64,000 nt of DNA from UBA12018 sp051656605 (GTDB taxonomy: Bacteria > Bacteroidota > Bacteroidia > Bacteroidales > CAMTPD01): NCBI GenBank assembly GCA_051656605.1, contig JBOGCF010000040.1:33080-97079 (forward strand), written 5' to 3'. A program made the position numbers and the translations under genes. Under the pieces are notes generated by a model. It did no database searches, was not told the origin of the DNA, and saw nothing but the letters and a program-made list of their open reading frames with translations. Of this stretch, positions 26,479 to 35,368 are shown in pieces (position 1 is the stretch's first letter; each line of letters starts with the position of its first letter).

Positions 26479-26982
26479 ATGGACGCGCAACAATTTCAAC
26501 AAAAACTAATGGGTCTTCAAAGCAACATGATGAACTTTGCTATGATGCTTACTGCTAACAGAGAAGAAGCACAAGACCTTTTACAAGACACTACATTAAA
26601 AGCTCTTGACAATCAAGAGAAGTTTGTTGATAATGTCAACTTTAAAGGTTGGGTATTGACGATCATGCGTCATACGTTCATTAACAATTACCATAAAGTG
26701 CTGCGCACACAGACAGTAGTAGATCAGGAAATTGATCTTTACAATGTAACAGTTACAACCGATAGCGGTTTCGAATCTCCAGACGGTGCATACGCCATGA
26801 ACGAGATCAACAAAGCAATCGCCGACTTGAATGACGAACTTAAAGTTCCGTTTTCAATGTTCGTAACCGGTTATAAGTACAACGAAATTGCAGAAGAGCT
26901 TAATTTGCCATTGGGCACTATTAAAAGCCGCATTTTCTTTGCTCGTAAAACGTTACAATTGAAGCTTAAGGATTTTAGATAA
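26479..26982 (+). CDS. RNA polymerase sigma factor, ECF (sigma-70 region 2/4) type
   Basis: 167 residues from the ATG at 26479 (MDAQQFQQKLMGLQ); the longer frame from 26365 adds an unlikely leader that would overlap the promoter. Region 2 is seen at FAMMLTANREEAQDLLQDTTLKAL and FKGWVLTIMRHTFINNY (core binding and -10 recognition), and region 4 at YKYNEIAEELNLPLGTIKSRIFFARKTLQ (helix-turn-helix). No anti-sigma gene is adjacent, unlike many ECF loci, so control is not readable here. The promoter at 26364 looks like the housekeeping class. It is followed by a clean terminator, hence monocistronic. Confidence 0.92.
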   Translation: MDAQQFQQKLMGLQSNMMNFAMMLTANREEAQDLLQDTTLKALDNQEKFVDNVNFKGWVLTIMRHTFINNYHKVLRTQTVVDQEIDLYNVTVTTDSGFESPDGAYAMNEINKAIADLNDELKVPFSMFVTGYKYNEIAEELNLPLGTIKSRIFFARKTLQLKLKDFR

Positions 26983-27002
26983 AACATAAAATATGGATTA
27001 GT

Positions 27003-27043
27003 GCATGCTTGTCTTCGTGAGAAAATAAGCATGCTTTTTTTTT
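27003..27043 (+). terminator. Terminator of the sigma-factor gene
   Basis: GCATGCTT (27003-27010) pairs with AAGCATGC (27027-27034), followed by nine T. Confidence 0.85.
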
Positions 27044-27050
27044 GCCCATA

Positions 27051-27209
27051 ACGAAGACTAACCTCACTCCTTACCTACATTAAACTTAGACACGATCGTG
27101 TACACAACTTAGACAGGTATATGACAAGAATGCGTCACGTACCTGTACACATCTTAGACACGTACCTGTCTAAGCTTAATCCTCACAACCAGGTATCTTA
27201 ACATTGCTC
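27051..27209. repeat. Degenerate tandem repeat array, 22-23 bp units
   Basis: About seven units of 22-23 bases start at 27051, 27073, 27095, 27118, 27141, 27164 and 27187. The best conserved columns are ACCTGTACA at the unit start and CTTAGACACG at its end: CTTAGACA occurs at 27085, 27108 and 27153, and CACGTACCTGT occurs exactly at 27136-27146 and 27159-27169. A perfect inverted pair CTTAGACA/TGTCTAAG lies at 27153-27174. No spacer-repeat alternation as in CRISPR. Function unknown. Confidence 0.65.
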
Positions 27210-27273
27210 ATAATTCAACATATAGCACACGATAACACATCCTATAACTCGCATGGATGCGATGATATGAAAA

Positions 27274-27314
27274 CGCCCCGCACTATTTGCTTTGAAGGCA
27301 AACGGTGCGGGACG
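27274..27314 (-). terminator. Terminator of the parE-coaD-S41 operon
   Basis: GTCCCGCAC and GTGCGGGGC arms (27312-27275 on the minus strand), with a second paired part GCAAA/TTTGC inside the loop, followed by a short T-run on the minus strand. It lies 23 bases beyond the stop codon. Confidence 0.75.
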
Positions 27315-27336
27315 TGCTTGTATAGTCGAATGTGGG

Positions 27337-28935
27337 TTACTTCGTTTTCTTGCCGTTTAGAATGGCGTTGTATTCTTTGTCATCCTTGATCAGTTGCAAT
27401 GCTTTGAGGTAAGCGTCGTTTACTTCATTGATGATTTCGTAATAGGCGCCCATGTCGTACAAGTCGCGTGCGATCAAAGCTTTGATCTGTAGTTTGATCA
27501 ATGGCAAAGCCTTGTCGTACTGTTCTTGGTTGAACTCTATCTTTTCGGCTGCTGCCAGTGCCAGCAAGTCGTCGAGCATTGCTTGGTTTACTTCAAAGTC
27601 TTTGGCAAATGCTTCGCTTGTTTTGTAAGCGGCTTTGAGTTCGTTTCGGCTGCGATCCATTACGTTCATCGCTTCGCGGTTGATCAAGCCTTGTGCCAAC
27701 AAGTTGCGATGGTAGTTGGTGAACAAGGTGGTATCGAGCGGAATAAATACGTCGGGCATAATGCCTCCGCCGCCGTAAACAATACGTTTGTTTTTAAGCG
27801 TTTCGTAGCGCAACGAATCGGCAAACTTGATGCTGTCTTGATTCATCATTTCACCATGTTTGAAGCGTTCGTTGAAGTCCATCATATAGTCTTCACTGTC
27901 GCCTTTTACATACGGCTTTTGAATAGAACGGCCGGTTGGCGTGTAATAACGGGCTACGGTAAGGCGAATCAAAGACCCGTCGGGAAGAGGAAGTGGTTTT
28001 TGCACCAAACCTTTACCAAAGGTACGACGTCCTACAATAACACCGCGATCCCAATCTTGAATGGCTCCACTCACGATTTCACTAGCAGAGGCCGAACCTT
28101 CATCAACCAATACAATGAGTTTGCCTTGCTCGAATTGTCCTTTGCTCGAAGCATTGGCATCTTCGCGTGGTTGCTCGCGTCCTTCGGTATACACGATCAG
28201 TTCGTTGTTGCCCAAAAACTCGTCGGCTAGTTCAATGGCTGCATTTAAGTAGCCACCACCATTGCCTTGCAAATCGAGAATCAAGTTTTTCATTCCTTGC
28301 TTCTTCAAGGTAGCCAAAGCGTCTTTAATTTCGTCGCCGGTAGTAGCGGCAAAGCGATTCAGCTTGAGATAACCGGTCTCTTTATCTACCATAAAGGCAG
28401 CGTCGAGACTGTGAATAGGAATCTTATCACGTATGATTTTGAATTCGATGAGCTCGGGTTTGTTATTACGCATTACTTTGACTGAAACCTGTGATCCCTT
28501 AGGACCTTTCAATCTACTCATAATGTCGCTTGTTTTCATATCTACGCCCGAGATTACGGTATCGTTTACCATGATAATGCGGTCGCCTGCCATAAGACCA
28601 ACTTTCTCCGATGGTCCGCCGGGAATTACCTGAATCACGTAAAGCGTATCGGTAAGCATGTTGAACTGAATGCCAATGCCGTCGAAATTACCTTGCAACG
28701 GCGCGGTCAGTTCTTTTGTTTCTTCCACATCAGTGTATGTTGAGTGCGGATCGAGCTTATCTAGCATTCCGCGTATCGCGTCTTCAACGATTTTTGTGTT
28801 GTTTACAGAGTCTACATACAAACTAGAGATTGCATATAGTGCCATGGATAGTTTTCGTCCGTCTTGATTGCTTGGTTGCGCAAATGCCGATAGCGACACA
28901 ACGGAAAGAAGTAAAAAGATTAACTTGTGCTTCAT
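27337..28935 (-). CDS. S41-family C-terminal processing protease (CtpA-like)
   Basis: 532 residues with a signal peptide (KLIFLLLSVVSLSAFA). A PDZ domain follows (GIGIQFNMLTDTLYVIQVIPG... MAGDRIIMVNDTVISG), then the S41 catalytic region with the Ser-Lys dyad: Ser in VDEGSASASEIVSGAI (about residue 283) and Lys in GRRTFGKGLVQ (about 305). It should cleave C-terminal regions of periplasmic proteins. The longer C-terminal tail after about residue 400 is usual in Bacteroidota members of the family. It is the last gene of a minus-strand operon, 8 bases downstream of coaD. Confidence 0.93.
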   Translation of the reverse strand: MKHKLIFLLLSVVSLSAFAQPSNQDGRKLSMALYAISSLYVDSVNNTKIVEDAIRGMLDKLDPHSTYTDVEETKELTAPLQGNFDGIGIQFNMLTDTLYVIQVIPGGPSEKVGLMAGDRIIMVNDTVISGVDMKTSDIMSRLKGPKGSQVSVKVMRNNKPELIEFKIIRDKIPIHSLDAAFMVDKETGYLKLNRFAATTGDEIKDALATLKKQGMKNLILDLQGNGGGYLNAAIELADEFLGNNELIVYTEGREQPREDANASSKGQFEQGKLIVLVDEGSASASEIVSGAIQDWDRGVIVGRRTFGKGLVQKPLPLPDGSLIRLTVARYYTPTGRSIQKPYVKGDSEDYMMDFNERFKHGEMMNQDSIKFADSLRYETLKNKRIVYGGGGIMPDVFIPLDTTLFTNYHRNLLAQGLINREAMNVMDRSRNELKAAYKTSEAFAKDFEVNQAMLDDLLALAAAEKIEFNQEQYDKALPLIKLQIKALIARDLYDMGAYYEIINEVNDAYLKALQLIKDDKEYNAILNGKKTK

Positions 28936-28943
28936 AACTTAAT

Positions 28944-29393
28944 TTACTGATTTTTCTTCGGAAGAAACTCCGAAACATCCTTACCAAATCGATACAATTC
29001 TCTCACTACAGAGGAGCTGATGTGCGCATATTCTACATCGGTAAATAAGATCATTGTGTCTACGTCGGATATTTTTCGATTGATATCGGCAATGTTCTTT
29101 TCGTATTCAAAGTCAAACACTGATCTTACTCCGCGAATGATGAAAGCTGCGTCTTGCTCTTTGGCAAAATCGACCGTCAGATTATCGTATGCCGCCACCT
29201 TTACGCGTGGATCGTCGGCATAGAGATCTCTGATCGTCTGCAATCGCTCTTCTAGTGTAAACAGTGTGCGCTTCATATCGTTTATACCGATTGCGATTAT
29301 TAACTCATCTACCAGATTGAGCGAACGCTTCACGATGGAGTCGTGCCCTTTGGTAAAGGGATCAAACGTTCCGGGAAATAGTGCACGTTTCAT
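28944..29393 (-). CDS. coaD: Pantetheine-phosphate adenylyltransferase
   Basis: 149-residue enzyme of coenzyme A synthesis that joins 4'-phosphopantetheine to ATP, giving dephospho-CoA. The nucleotidyltransferase motif GTFDPFTKGH is at residues 8-17, and ISSSVVREL (about residue 123) matches the conserved ISSS/R loop. Length is close to the usual 160 or so residues. It sits between parE (30-base gap) and the S41 protease gene (8-base gap), an arrangement consistent with one operon without obvious functional link. Confidence 0.95.
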   Translation of the reverse strand: MKRALFPGTFDPFTKGHDSIVKRSLNLVDELIIAIGINDMKRTLFTLEERLQTIRDLYADDPRVKVAAYDNLTVDFAKEQDAAFIIRGVRSVFDFEYEKNIADINRKISDVDTMILFTDVEYAHISSSVVRELYRFGKDVSEFLPKKNQ

Positions 29394-29423
29394 GCGTTAT
29401 ATTTTTCGTCGTTGTGTTATTGC

Positions 29424-31286
29424 TTATGCGAGGTCTTCTTCTACCACCAGGTTGTCGATGATAAACGTTTGTCGTTCCATCGTGTTTTTGCCCATATAGA
29501 ACTCCAACATCTCCTTTACCGAGTCTTCTTTCTTCATGCGCACCGGGTCGAGACGAATGTCTTCGTTGATAAAGTTGCGAAACTCATCGGGCGAGATCTC
29601 TCCAAGTCCTTTAAATCGGGTAATCTCGGGCTTTGGTCCCAACTTTTCGATGGCAGCCACACGTTCTTCGTCGCTGTAGCAATAAATCGTTTCCTTTTTA
29701 TTACGCACACGAAACAGCGGTGTTTGAAGGATATAAACATGGTTCTTCTTAATCAAATCGGGGAAGAACTGCAAGAAGAAGGTGATCAACAAGAGGCGAA
29801 TGTGCATACCGTCGACATCGGCATCGGTTGCGATGATTACCTTGTTGTAACGTAAGCCTTCGAGTCCGTCTTCGATATTCAATGCAGCTTGCAACAGGTT
29901 GAACTCTTCGTTTTCGTATACAATCTTTTTGGTAAGGCCAAACGAGTTGAGCGGCTTACCTCGAAGTGAGAATACGGCTTGATAATTGGGATTACGGCTT
30001 TTGGTGATGGATCCACTGGCCGAGTCTCCCTCGGTAATAAAGATACACGTTTCGTCGAGCTTCTCTCCTTTGTTGTCGTTGAAGTGCAAACGGCAGTCGC
30101 GCAACTTCTTGTTGTGCAAGTTTGCTTTCTTGGCGCGCTCACGGGCCAACTTGGTTACGCCGGCAATGGCTTTGCGTTCTTTCTCCGACTCAAGGATCTT
30201 TTTGTAAAGAATCTCTGAGGTTTCGCCGTGCTTGTGCAGGTAGTTGTCGAGTTCTTTCTTGAGAAAATCGCCGACAAACTTGGCGATCGACATTCCATCG
30301 GGAGCAATGTCTTTCGATCCGAGCTTTGTTTTGGTTTGCGATTCGAATACCGGCTCTTCTACTTTTACACTGATGGCCGCGACGATTCCGTTACGAATAT
30401 CTGAATATTCGAAGTTCTTATTATAATACTCTTTGATCACGCGTGAGGTTGCTTCACGAAACGCGGTAAGGTGTGTACCTCCGTGCGTGGTGTGCTGACC
30501 GTTGACAAACGAGTAATACTCTTCGCCGTATTGATTACTGTGGGTGATTACAATCTCGATGTCTTCGCCCGACAAGTGTATGATCGGATAAAGTGGATCG
30601 GAGGTCATGTTTTCGTTCAACAAGTCGACCAGTCCGTTGCGCGAATAAAACTTCTTGCCGTTGAAAAGGATCGTAAGCCCTGAGTTCAGGAATACATAGT
30701 TCTTCAACAACGACTCGATGTATTCGTCTTTGTATTTGTAGTCTTTGAAGATAGAGGCATCGGGACGAAACTGTACCATGGTTCCGTTCATCTCTTCGCT
30801 TTTTTCAATTCCCGATTCGCTGGTGATGTGAGCACAGCAAAACTCTACACGCTTGGTTTCTCCCTCGCGAAAACTCTGGATGCAGAAGTAAGTAGACAAC
30901 GCATTTACGGCTTTGATACCTACCCCGTTGAGACCTACCGACTTTTTGAAAGCCTTTGAGTCGTACTTTGCTCCCGTATTCATCTTGGAGGATACATCAA
31001 TAACTTTCCCAAGCGGCACTCCACGACCAAAGTCACGTACTGTTACTTCACCCTCTTCGAGTCGCACTTCGATGGTTTTTCCATAACCCATCATGTATTC
31101 GTCGATCGAGTTGTCGAGAACTTCTTTTAGCAATACGTAAATACCATCGTCGGAGTAAGTACCGTCTCCGAGCTTACCGATATACATACCCGGGCGCCTG
31201 CGGATGTGCTCCATCCAATCAAGCGTCTTGATATCGTCTTCAGAATATGCTACTTGTTTGTTATTTTCAGAATTGATTTCTTGCAT
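29424..31286 (-). CDS. parE: DNA topoisomerase IV subunit B
   Basis: 620 residues. GHKL ATPase domain: EVLDNSIDEYMMGYG (catalytic Glu and Asn), VRDFGRGVPLG and VGLNGVGIKAVNALS; transducer domain; TOPRIM domain with ITEGDSASGS and DADVDGMHIRLLL; and a C-terminal FKGLGEISPDEF. The length and the absence of the large GyrB insertion favour ParE over GyrB. With ParC (not in the window) it decatenates daughter chromosomes. Sixteen bases separate it from the upstream acetyltransferase-like gene. Confidence 0.9.
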   Translation of the reverse strand: MQEINSENNKQVAYSEDDIKTLDWMEHIRRRPGMYIGKLGDGTYSDDGIYVLLKEVLDNSIDEYMMGYGKTIEVRLEEGEVTVRDFGRGVPLGKVIDVSSKMNTGAKYDSKAFKKSVGLNGVGIKAVNALSTYFCIQSFREGETKRVEFCCAHITSESGIEKSEEMNGTMVQFRPDASIFKDYKYKDEYIESLLKNYVFLNSGLTILFNGKKFYSRNGLVDLLNENMTSDPLYPIIHLSGEDIEIVITHSNQYGEEYYSFVNGQHTTHGGTHLTAFREATSRVIKEYYNKNFEYSDIRNGIVAAISVKVEEPVFESQTKTKLGSKDIAPDGMSIAKFVGDFLKKELDNYLHKHGETSEILYKKILESEKERKAIAGVTKLARERAKKANLHNKKLRDCRLHFNDNKGEKLDETCIFITEGDSASGSITKSRNPNYQAVFSLRGKPLNSFGLTKKIVYENEEFNLLQAALNIEDGLEGLRYNKVIIATDADVDGMHIRLLLITFFLQFFPDLIKKNHVYILQTPLFRVRNKKETIYCYSDEERVAAIEKLGPKPEITRFKGLGEISPDEFRNFINEDIRLDPVRMKKEDSVKEMLEFYMGKNTMERQTFIIDNLVVEEDLA

Positions 31287-31302
31287 GTGAGTCTCTTCTC
31301 CT

Positions 31303-32433
31303 TTATTTTAGATTCTTAATGAATGCACGTCTGGCTTTGTGTTGCTCTTTTCTGAAATAATCCCATTGTGCTTGTACTTTGTCGTTCGACTCTAGTTCGG
31401 GATTACTCTCTGCATACTCATAACCGTTCTTTCTGAATGCAGGGATCAGATCATAAAACAACAGTGCGTTTACCCCTTTGTTTTGATATTCGGGATGTAC
31501 ACCTATCAATAACAAATCTACAACTTTATTTTTACCGTAAAGTGCTTTTAATAAATGGATAAATCCGAATGGGAATAATTTCCCTTTTGCTTTTTGCAAA
31601 GCTTTGGACAAATTCGGGATGGTTACTCCTACGCCGATTACTTCGTCGTCGTCTTCACGTACAATCAATGTTACGATGTCGTAGCGAAGCATCGGGATAT
31701 ACATCTTGATGTAGTACTCGATTTGCTTTTGCGAAAGTGGTGAATAACCGTATAGCTGGCTATAGGCTGTGTTGAGCAAATCGAAGATCTTTTGTGCATA
31801 CGGCCACACATCTTTTGTCTTCTTAAACTTCTTAATTGTAAGTCCGTATTTCTTCATCACAATCTCGGAGATGCGTTTATGCTTGTCCGGAATTGCTTCT
31901 GGTATGTATATTTTAAATTCGTGCCAGTCTTGGTCTTTGATGTATCCATGCTTCTCGAGATGCTGTGGATAGTAGGGATGATTGTAGATGGTTGCCATGG
32001 TACCTAGTTGATCAAAGCCTTCGATCAACATCCCTTCGTGGTCTAGATCGGTGAATCCCATCGGTCCATGGATAGCATCCAAGCCTTTTGATCGCACCCA
32101 TTCTTCTGCAGCTTTGAGCAATGCACCCGAAACTTCAAGATCGTCGATAAAATCGATAAAACCGAATCGACCGTGCGACTGTTTCCAGATTTCGTTTGTT
32201 TTATGGTTGATAATAGCGGCGATACGGCCTACTATCTTTCCGTCTTTATACGCAAGGAAGTATGCTGATTCACAAAAGTCAAATGCCGGATTTTTATCCT
32301 TACTCAGTGTCGTTATTTCTTCTTCTATAATACCCGGCACATGATAGGGATGGTTTTTATAGAGCTCAATATTGAACTTTACAAATTGCTTAAGTTCTTT
32401 GGGAGTAGTGACTTCCTTTATTATAATAGACAT
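31303..32433 (-). CDS. GNAT-like N-acetyltransferase-fold protein
   Basis: 376 residues, longer than usual single-domain GNATs. The N-terminal half holds ELYKNHPYHVPGIIEEEI and SAYFLAYKDGKIVGRIAAIIN, the latter a GNAT-like strand pair; the C-terminal half shows VDLLLIGVHPEYQNKGVNALLFYDLI, resembling the acetyl-CoA-binding P-loop (Q/RxxGxG/A), and the typical YEYAESNPELESNDK. I recognise the family as a conserved Bacteroidota protein, often annotated as N-acetyltransferase, with no known substrate. First gene of the parE operon; a TATCTTTG element lies at 32471-32464 on the minus strand. Confidence 0.75.
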   Translation of the reverse strand: MSIIIKEVTTPKELKQFVKFNIELYKNHPYHVPGIIEEEITTLSKDKNPAFDFCESAYFLAYKDGKIVGRIAAIINHKTNEIWKQSHGRFGFIDFIDDLEVSGALLKAAEEWVRSKGLDAIHGPMGFTDLDHEGMLIEGFDQLGTMATIYNHPYYPQHLEKHGYIKDQDWHEFKIYIPEAIPDKHKRISEIVMKKYGLTIKKFKKTKDVWPYAQKIFDLLNTAYSQLYGYSPLSQKQIEYYIKMYIPMLRYDIVTLIVREDDDEVIGVGVTIPNLSKALQKAKGKLFPFGFIHLLKALYGKNKVVDLLLIGVHPEYQNKGVNALLFYDLIPAFRKNGYEYAESNPELESNDKVQAQWDYFRKEQHKARRAFIKNLK

Positions 32434-32463
32434 TGTTCTTATCTGTTTTCTTGTTTATACTCA

Positions 32464-32471
32464 CAAAGATA
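32464..32471 (-). promoter_or_regulatory. -7 element upstream of the acetyltransferase-parE operon
   Basis: TATCTTTG on the minus strand, 31 bases before the ATG. No -33 box at the expected distance, so only a partial promoter is visible. Confidence 0.45.
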
Positions 32472-32532
32472 TATTTTATTTTCGAGTTGTAAAAAGCGTA
32501 CAACTTTCAATCAGTGTGTTGGTTAAGTCGAA

Positions 32533-32573
32533 GCAAAAAAAACTCCCTCAAGGAATAATCCGAGAGGGAGTTT
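32533..32573 (-). terminator. Terminator of the sdhCAB operon
   Basis: On the minus strand AAACTCCCTC (32573-32564) pairs with GAGGGAGTTT (32549-32540), running into a T-run (32540-32533). It lies 25 bases past the sdhB stop. Confidence 0.88.
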
Positions 32574-32597
32574 CTATATGATCAAAATCTATTAAGA

Positions 32598-33353
32598 TCA
32601 GTCTTTCAATTTAGCACACAAGAACTCACGGTTCAAACGAGCGATGTTAGAGATTGAAACGTTTTTAGGACATTCCAACTCACAAGCTTGTGTGTTAGTA
32701 CAGTTACCGAAACCTAGTTCGTCCATTTTAGCAACCATCGATTTAGCACGTTGTGCTCTTTCAACTTTACCTTGTGGAAGAAGTGCAAGTTGGCTTACTT
32801 TTGCTGAAACGAACAACATAGCAGAACCATTCTTACATGCAGCAACACAAGCACCACAACCGATACAAGAAGCTGAGTCCATTGCTTCGTCTGCGTCAAT
32901 CTTAGAGATTGGAATTGCGTTTGCATCAGGAATACCACCAGTGTTTACAGAAACGTAACCACCTGCTTGCATAATTTTCTCAAATGCGCCACGGTCTACC
33001 ATCAAGTCACGGATCACAGGGAAACCTGCCGAACGCCATGGCTCGATTGTGATTGTTTCGCCATCTTTGAATTTACGCATGTGCAACTGACAAGTTGTGA
33101 TATCTTCGTCTGGCCCGTGTGGGTGACCGTTGATATATAGAGAACACATACCGCAGATACCTTCACGACAGTCGTGGTCGAATACGATAGGTTCTTTGCC
33201 TTGTCCTACCAACTGCTCGTTAAGGATATCCATCATTTCAAGGAATGAGCTGTCTGTAGAGATATTCTTCAGATCAAATGTTTCGAAAGTACCTTTTTCT
33301 TTAGGGCCTCTCTGACGCCATACCTTTAGCGTAATATTAATAGTCTTTTCCAT
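32598..33353 (-). CDS. sdhB: Succinate dehydrogenase/fumarate reductase iron-sulfur subunit
   Basis: 251 residues. The three cluster-binding sites are intact: [2Fe-2S] in CREGICGMCSLYINGH with a later Cys in DITTCQLHM, [4Fe-4S] in CIGCGACVAACKNGS, and [3Fe-4S] in the CTNTQACELECPKN region. It passes electrons between the flavoprotein and the haem/quinone site. Bacteroidales usually run this complex as a fumarate reductase in anaerobic respiration, so frdB is an equally valid name. Last gene of a three-gene operon, 20 bases after sdhA, followed by a strong terminator. Confidence 0.95.
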   Translation of the reverse strand: MEKTINITLKVWRQRGPKEKGTFETFDLKNISTDSSFLEMMDILNEQLVGQGKEPIVFDHDCREGICGMCSLYINGHPHGPDEDITTCQLHMRKFKDGETITIEPWRSAGFPVIRDLMVDRGAFEKIMQAGGYVSVNTGGIPDANAIPISKIDADEAMDSASCIGCGACVAACKNGSAMLFVSAKVSQLALLPQGKVERAQRAKSMVAKMDELGFGNCTNTQACELECPKNVSISNIARLNREFLCAKLKD

Positions 33354-33373
33354 TTTAAGATCTTCTTTTGAAA

Positions 33374-35317
33374 TTAAGCTTTGTAGTTACGTTGTTGACG
33401 AACGATGAATTCATAGTCAAGAGTTTCTTTCAACATTTCAGGCTCTTGGTTATCGCCTGCATATTTCCAGCAAGTTACATAAGAGAACTTGTCATCTTGA
33501 CGAAGTGCTTCACCTTCTGGTGTTTGATATTCTTCACGGAAGTGACCACCACATGACTCTTCACGATCCAAAGCGTCTAGTGCCATCAACTCACCGATTT
33601 CGATGAAGTCTGCTACACGAAGTGCTTTTTCAAGCTCAGTGTTCAAGTCGTTGCCAGAACCTGGGATGAATACGTTTGTCCAGAATTCTTTCTTAATTTC
33701 TTTAATCTTAGCGATAGCTGTTTCCAAGCCTGCTTTGTTACGTCCCATACCTACGAAGTCCCACATTACAAGACCAAGCTCTTTGTGGATCGAGTCTACC
33801 GAACGTTTACCTTTGATGTTCATCAATTTCGCAATACGATCGTTGATTTCCTTCTCTGCCTGAACGAACTCAGGAAGATCTGTACTGAAACGAGGTACAC
33901 GAATTTGATCTGCAAGGTAGTTTTGAATTGTATATGGAAGTACGAAGTAACCGTCAGCAAGACCTTGCATCAACGCTGATGCACCTAAGCGGTTTGCACC
34001 GTGGTCTGAGAAGTTTGCTTCACCGATACAGAACAAACCTGGGATTGATGTTTGTAATTCGTAATCTACCCAGATACCACCCATTGTGTAGTGGATAGCA
34101 GGATAAATCATCATCGGAGTATCGTATGGATTGTCATCAACAATCTTTTCGTACATCTGGAACAAGTTACCGTAACGAGCTGCTACTACATCACGACCTA
34201 GACGGTTGATTGCGTCTGAGAAGTCAAGATATACAGCAAGACCTGTTGCACCAACACCGAAACCTGCATCACAACGTTCTTTAGCTGCACGAGATGCAAC
34301 GTCACGTGGTACAAGGTTACCGAATGCAGGGTAACGTCTTTCCAAATAGTAGTCTCTGTCTTCTTCTTTGATTTGCGTTGGTTTCAACGTTCCTTTACGG
34401 ATCGCTTCAGCATCTTCTTTCTTTTTAGGAACCCAGATACGACCATCGTTACGAAGAGACTCTGACATCAATGTAAGTTTCGATTGGAACTCACCGTGTA
34501 CAGGAATACAAGTAGGGTGAATTTGCGCCATACATGGGTTAGCGAAATAAGCACCTTTCTTGTAACATTGCCATGCTGCAGAACCGTTAGATCCCATTGC
34601 ATTTGTTGACAAGAAGAATGTGTTACCGTAACCACCAGTACCGATTACTACTGCGTGTGCAGAGAATCTTTCCAATTTACCTGTTACCAAGTTACGAGCG
34701 ATGATACCGCGAGCACGACCTTCAACGATTACAAGGTCAACCATTTCGTAACGAGTGAAAAGCTTAACTTTTCCTTTTTCTACCTGACGGCTTAATGCTG
34801 AGTATGCACCCAACAACAACTGTTGACCAGTTTGACCTTTTGCGTAGAATGTACGTGATACCTGAGCACCACCGAATGAACGGTTGTCTAGCAAACCGCC
34901 GTATTCGCGTGCGAAAGGAACACCTTGAGCAACACATTGGTCGATGATGCTATTTGATACTTCAGCCAAACGGTAAACGTTTGCCTCACGAGCACGGTAG
35001 TCACCACCTTTGATAGTATCGTAGAATAGACGGTATACTGAGTCACCGTCGTTTTGATAGTTTTTAGCAGCATTGATACCACCTTGTGCAGCGATAGAGT
35101 GCGCACGACGTGGTGAATCTTGAATACAGAAGTTCAATACGTTGAAGCCCATTTCACCAAGTGAAGCTGCAGCCGAAGCACCAGCCAAACCAGTACCAAC
35201 AACGATTACATCCAAACGACGTTTGTTTGCTGGGTTCACCAACTTCTGATGAGCCTTATAATTACTCCACTTTTCAGCCAAAGGGCCTTGAGGGATTTTT
35301 GATTCTATCTTAGTCAT
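33374..35317 (-). CDS. sdhA: Succinate dehydrogenase/fumarate reductase flavoprotein subunit
   Basis: 647 residues. The FAD-binding Rossmann motif GTGLAGASAAASLGEMG (about residues 41-57), the covalent-flavin His in RRAHSIAAQGGINAA (about 70-84) and the substrate-site HPTCIPVHGEFQ are visible, along with the long C-terminal helical domain (SCGGHFREEYQTPEGE). This is the type B fumarate reductase/succinate dehydrogenase seen in Bacteroides and Wolinella-like bacteria. It interconverts succinate and fumarate at the inner membrane. Middle gene of the operon. Confidence 0.96.
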   Translation of the reverse strand: MTKIESKIPQGPLAEKWSNYKAHQKLVNPANKRRLDVIVVGTGLAGASAAASLGEMGFNVLNFCIQDSPRRAHSIAAQGGINAAKNYQNDGDSVYRLFYDTIKGGDYRAREANVYRLAEVSNSIIDQCVAQGVPFAREYGGLLDNRSFGGAQVSRTFYAKGQTGQQLLLGAYSALSRQVEKGKVKLFTRYEMVDLVIVEGRARGIIARNLVTGKLERFSAHAVVIGTGGYGNTFFLSTNAMGSNGSAAWQCYKKGAYFANPCMAQIHPTCIPVHGEFQSKLTLMSESLRNDGRIWVPKKKEDAEAIRKGTLKPTQIKEEDRDYYLERRYPAFGNLVPRDVASRAAKERCDAGFGVGATGLAVYLDFSDAINRLGRDVVAARYGNLFQMYEKIVDDNPYDTPMMIYPAIHYTMGGIWVDYELQTSIPGLFCIGEANFSDHGANRLGASALMQGLADGYFVLPYTIQNYLADQIRVPRFSTDLPEFVQAEKEINDRIAKLMNIKGKRSVDSIHKELGLVMWDFVGMGRNKAGLETAIAKIKEIKKEFWTNVFIPGSGNDLNTELEKALRVADFIEIGELMALDALDREESCGGHFREEYQTPEGEALRQDDKFSYVTCWKYAGDNQEPEMLKETLDYEFIVRQQRNYKA

Positions 35318-35368
35318 ATCTTTTGAAATTTCAATTTGTGAAATAATAATCGGATCTTATCTACTTGA

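Larger units (their letters stand above)
26983..27336. other. Gene-free region between sigma gene and S41 protease gene
   Basis: It contains the sigma-gene terminator, the 22-23 bp repeat array and the terminator of the minus-strand S41 operon. I see no supported open frame. Confidence 0.6.

Noticed and set aside
27051..27209. CRISPR array at the 22-23 bp repeats
   Set aside because: Units are degenerate and contiguous, too short for repeat plus spacer, and no cas genes are present.
27204..27389. 61-codon plus-strand frame overlapping the S41 operon terminator
   Set aside because: It overlaps a terminator and the 3' end of a solid gene, and has no recognisable protein features.
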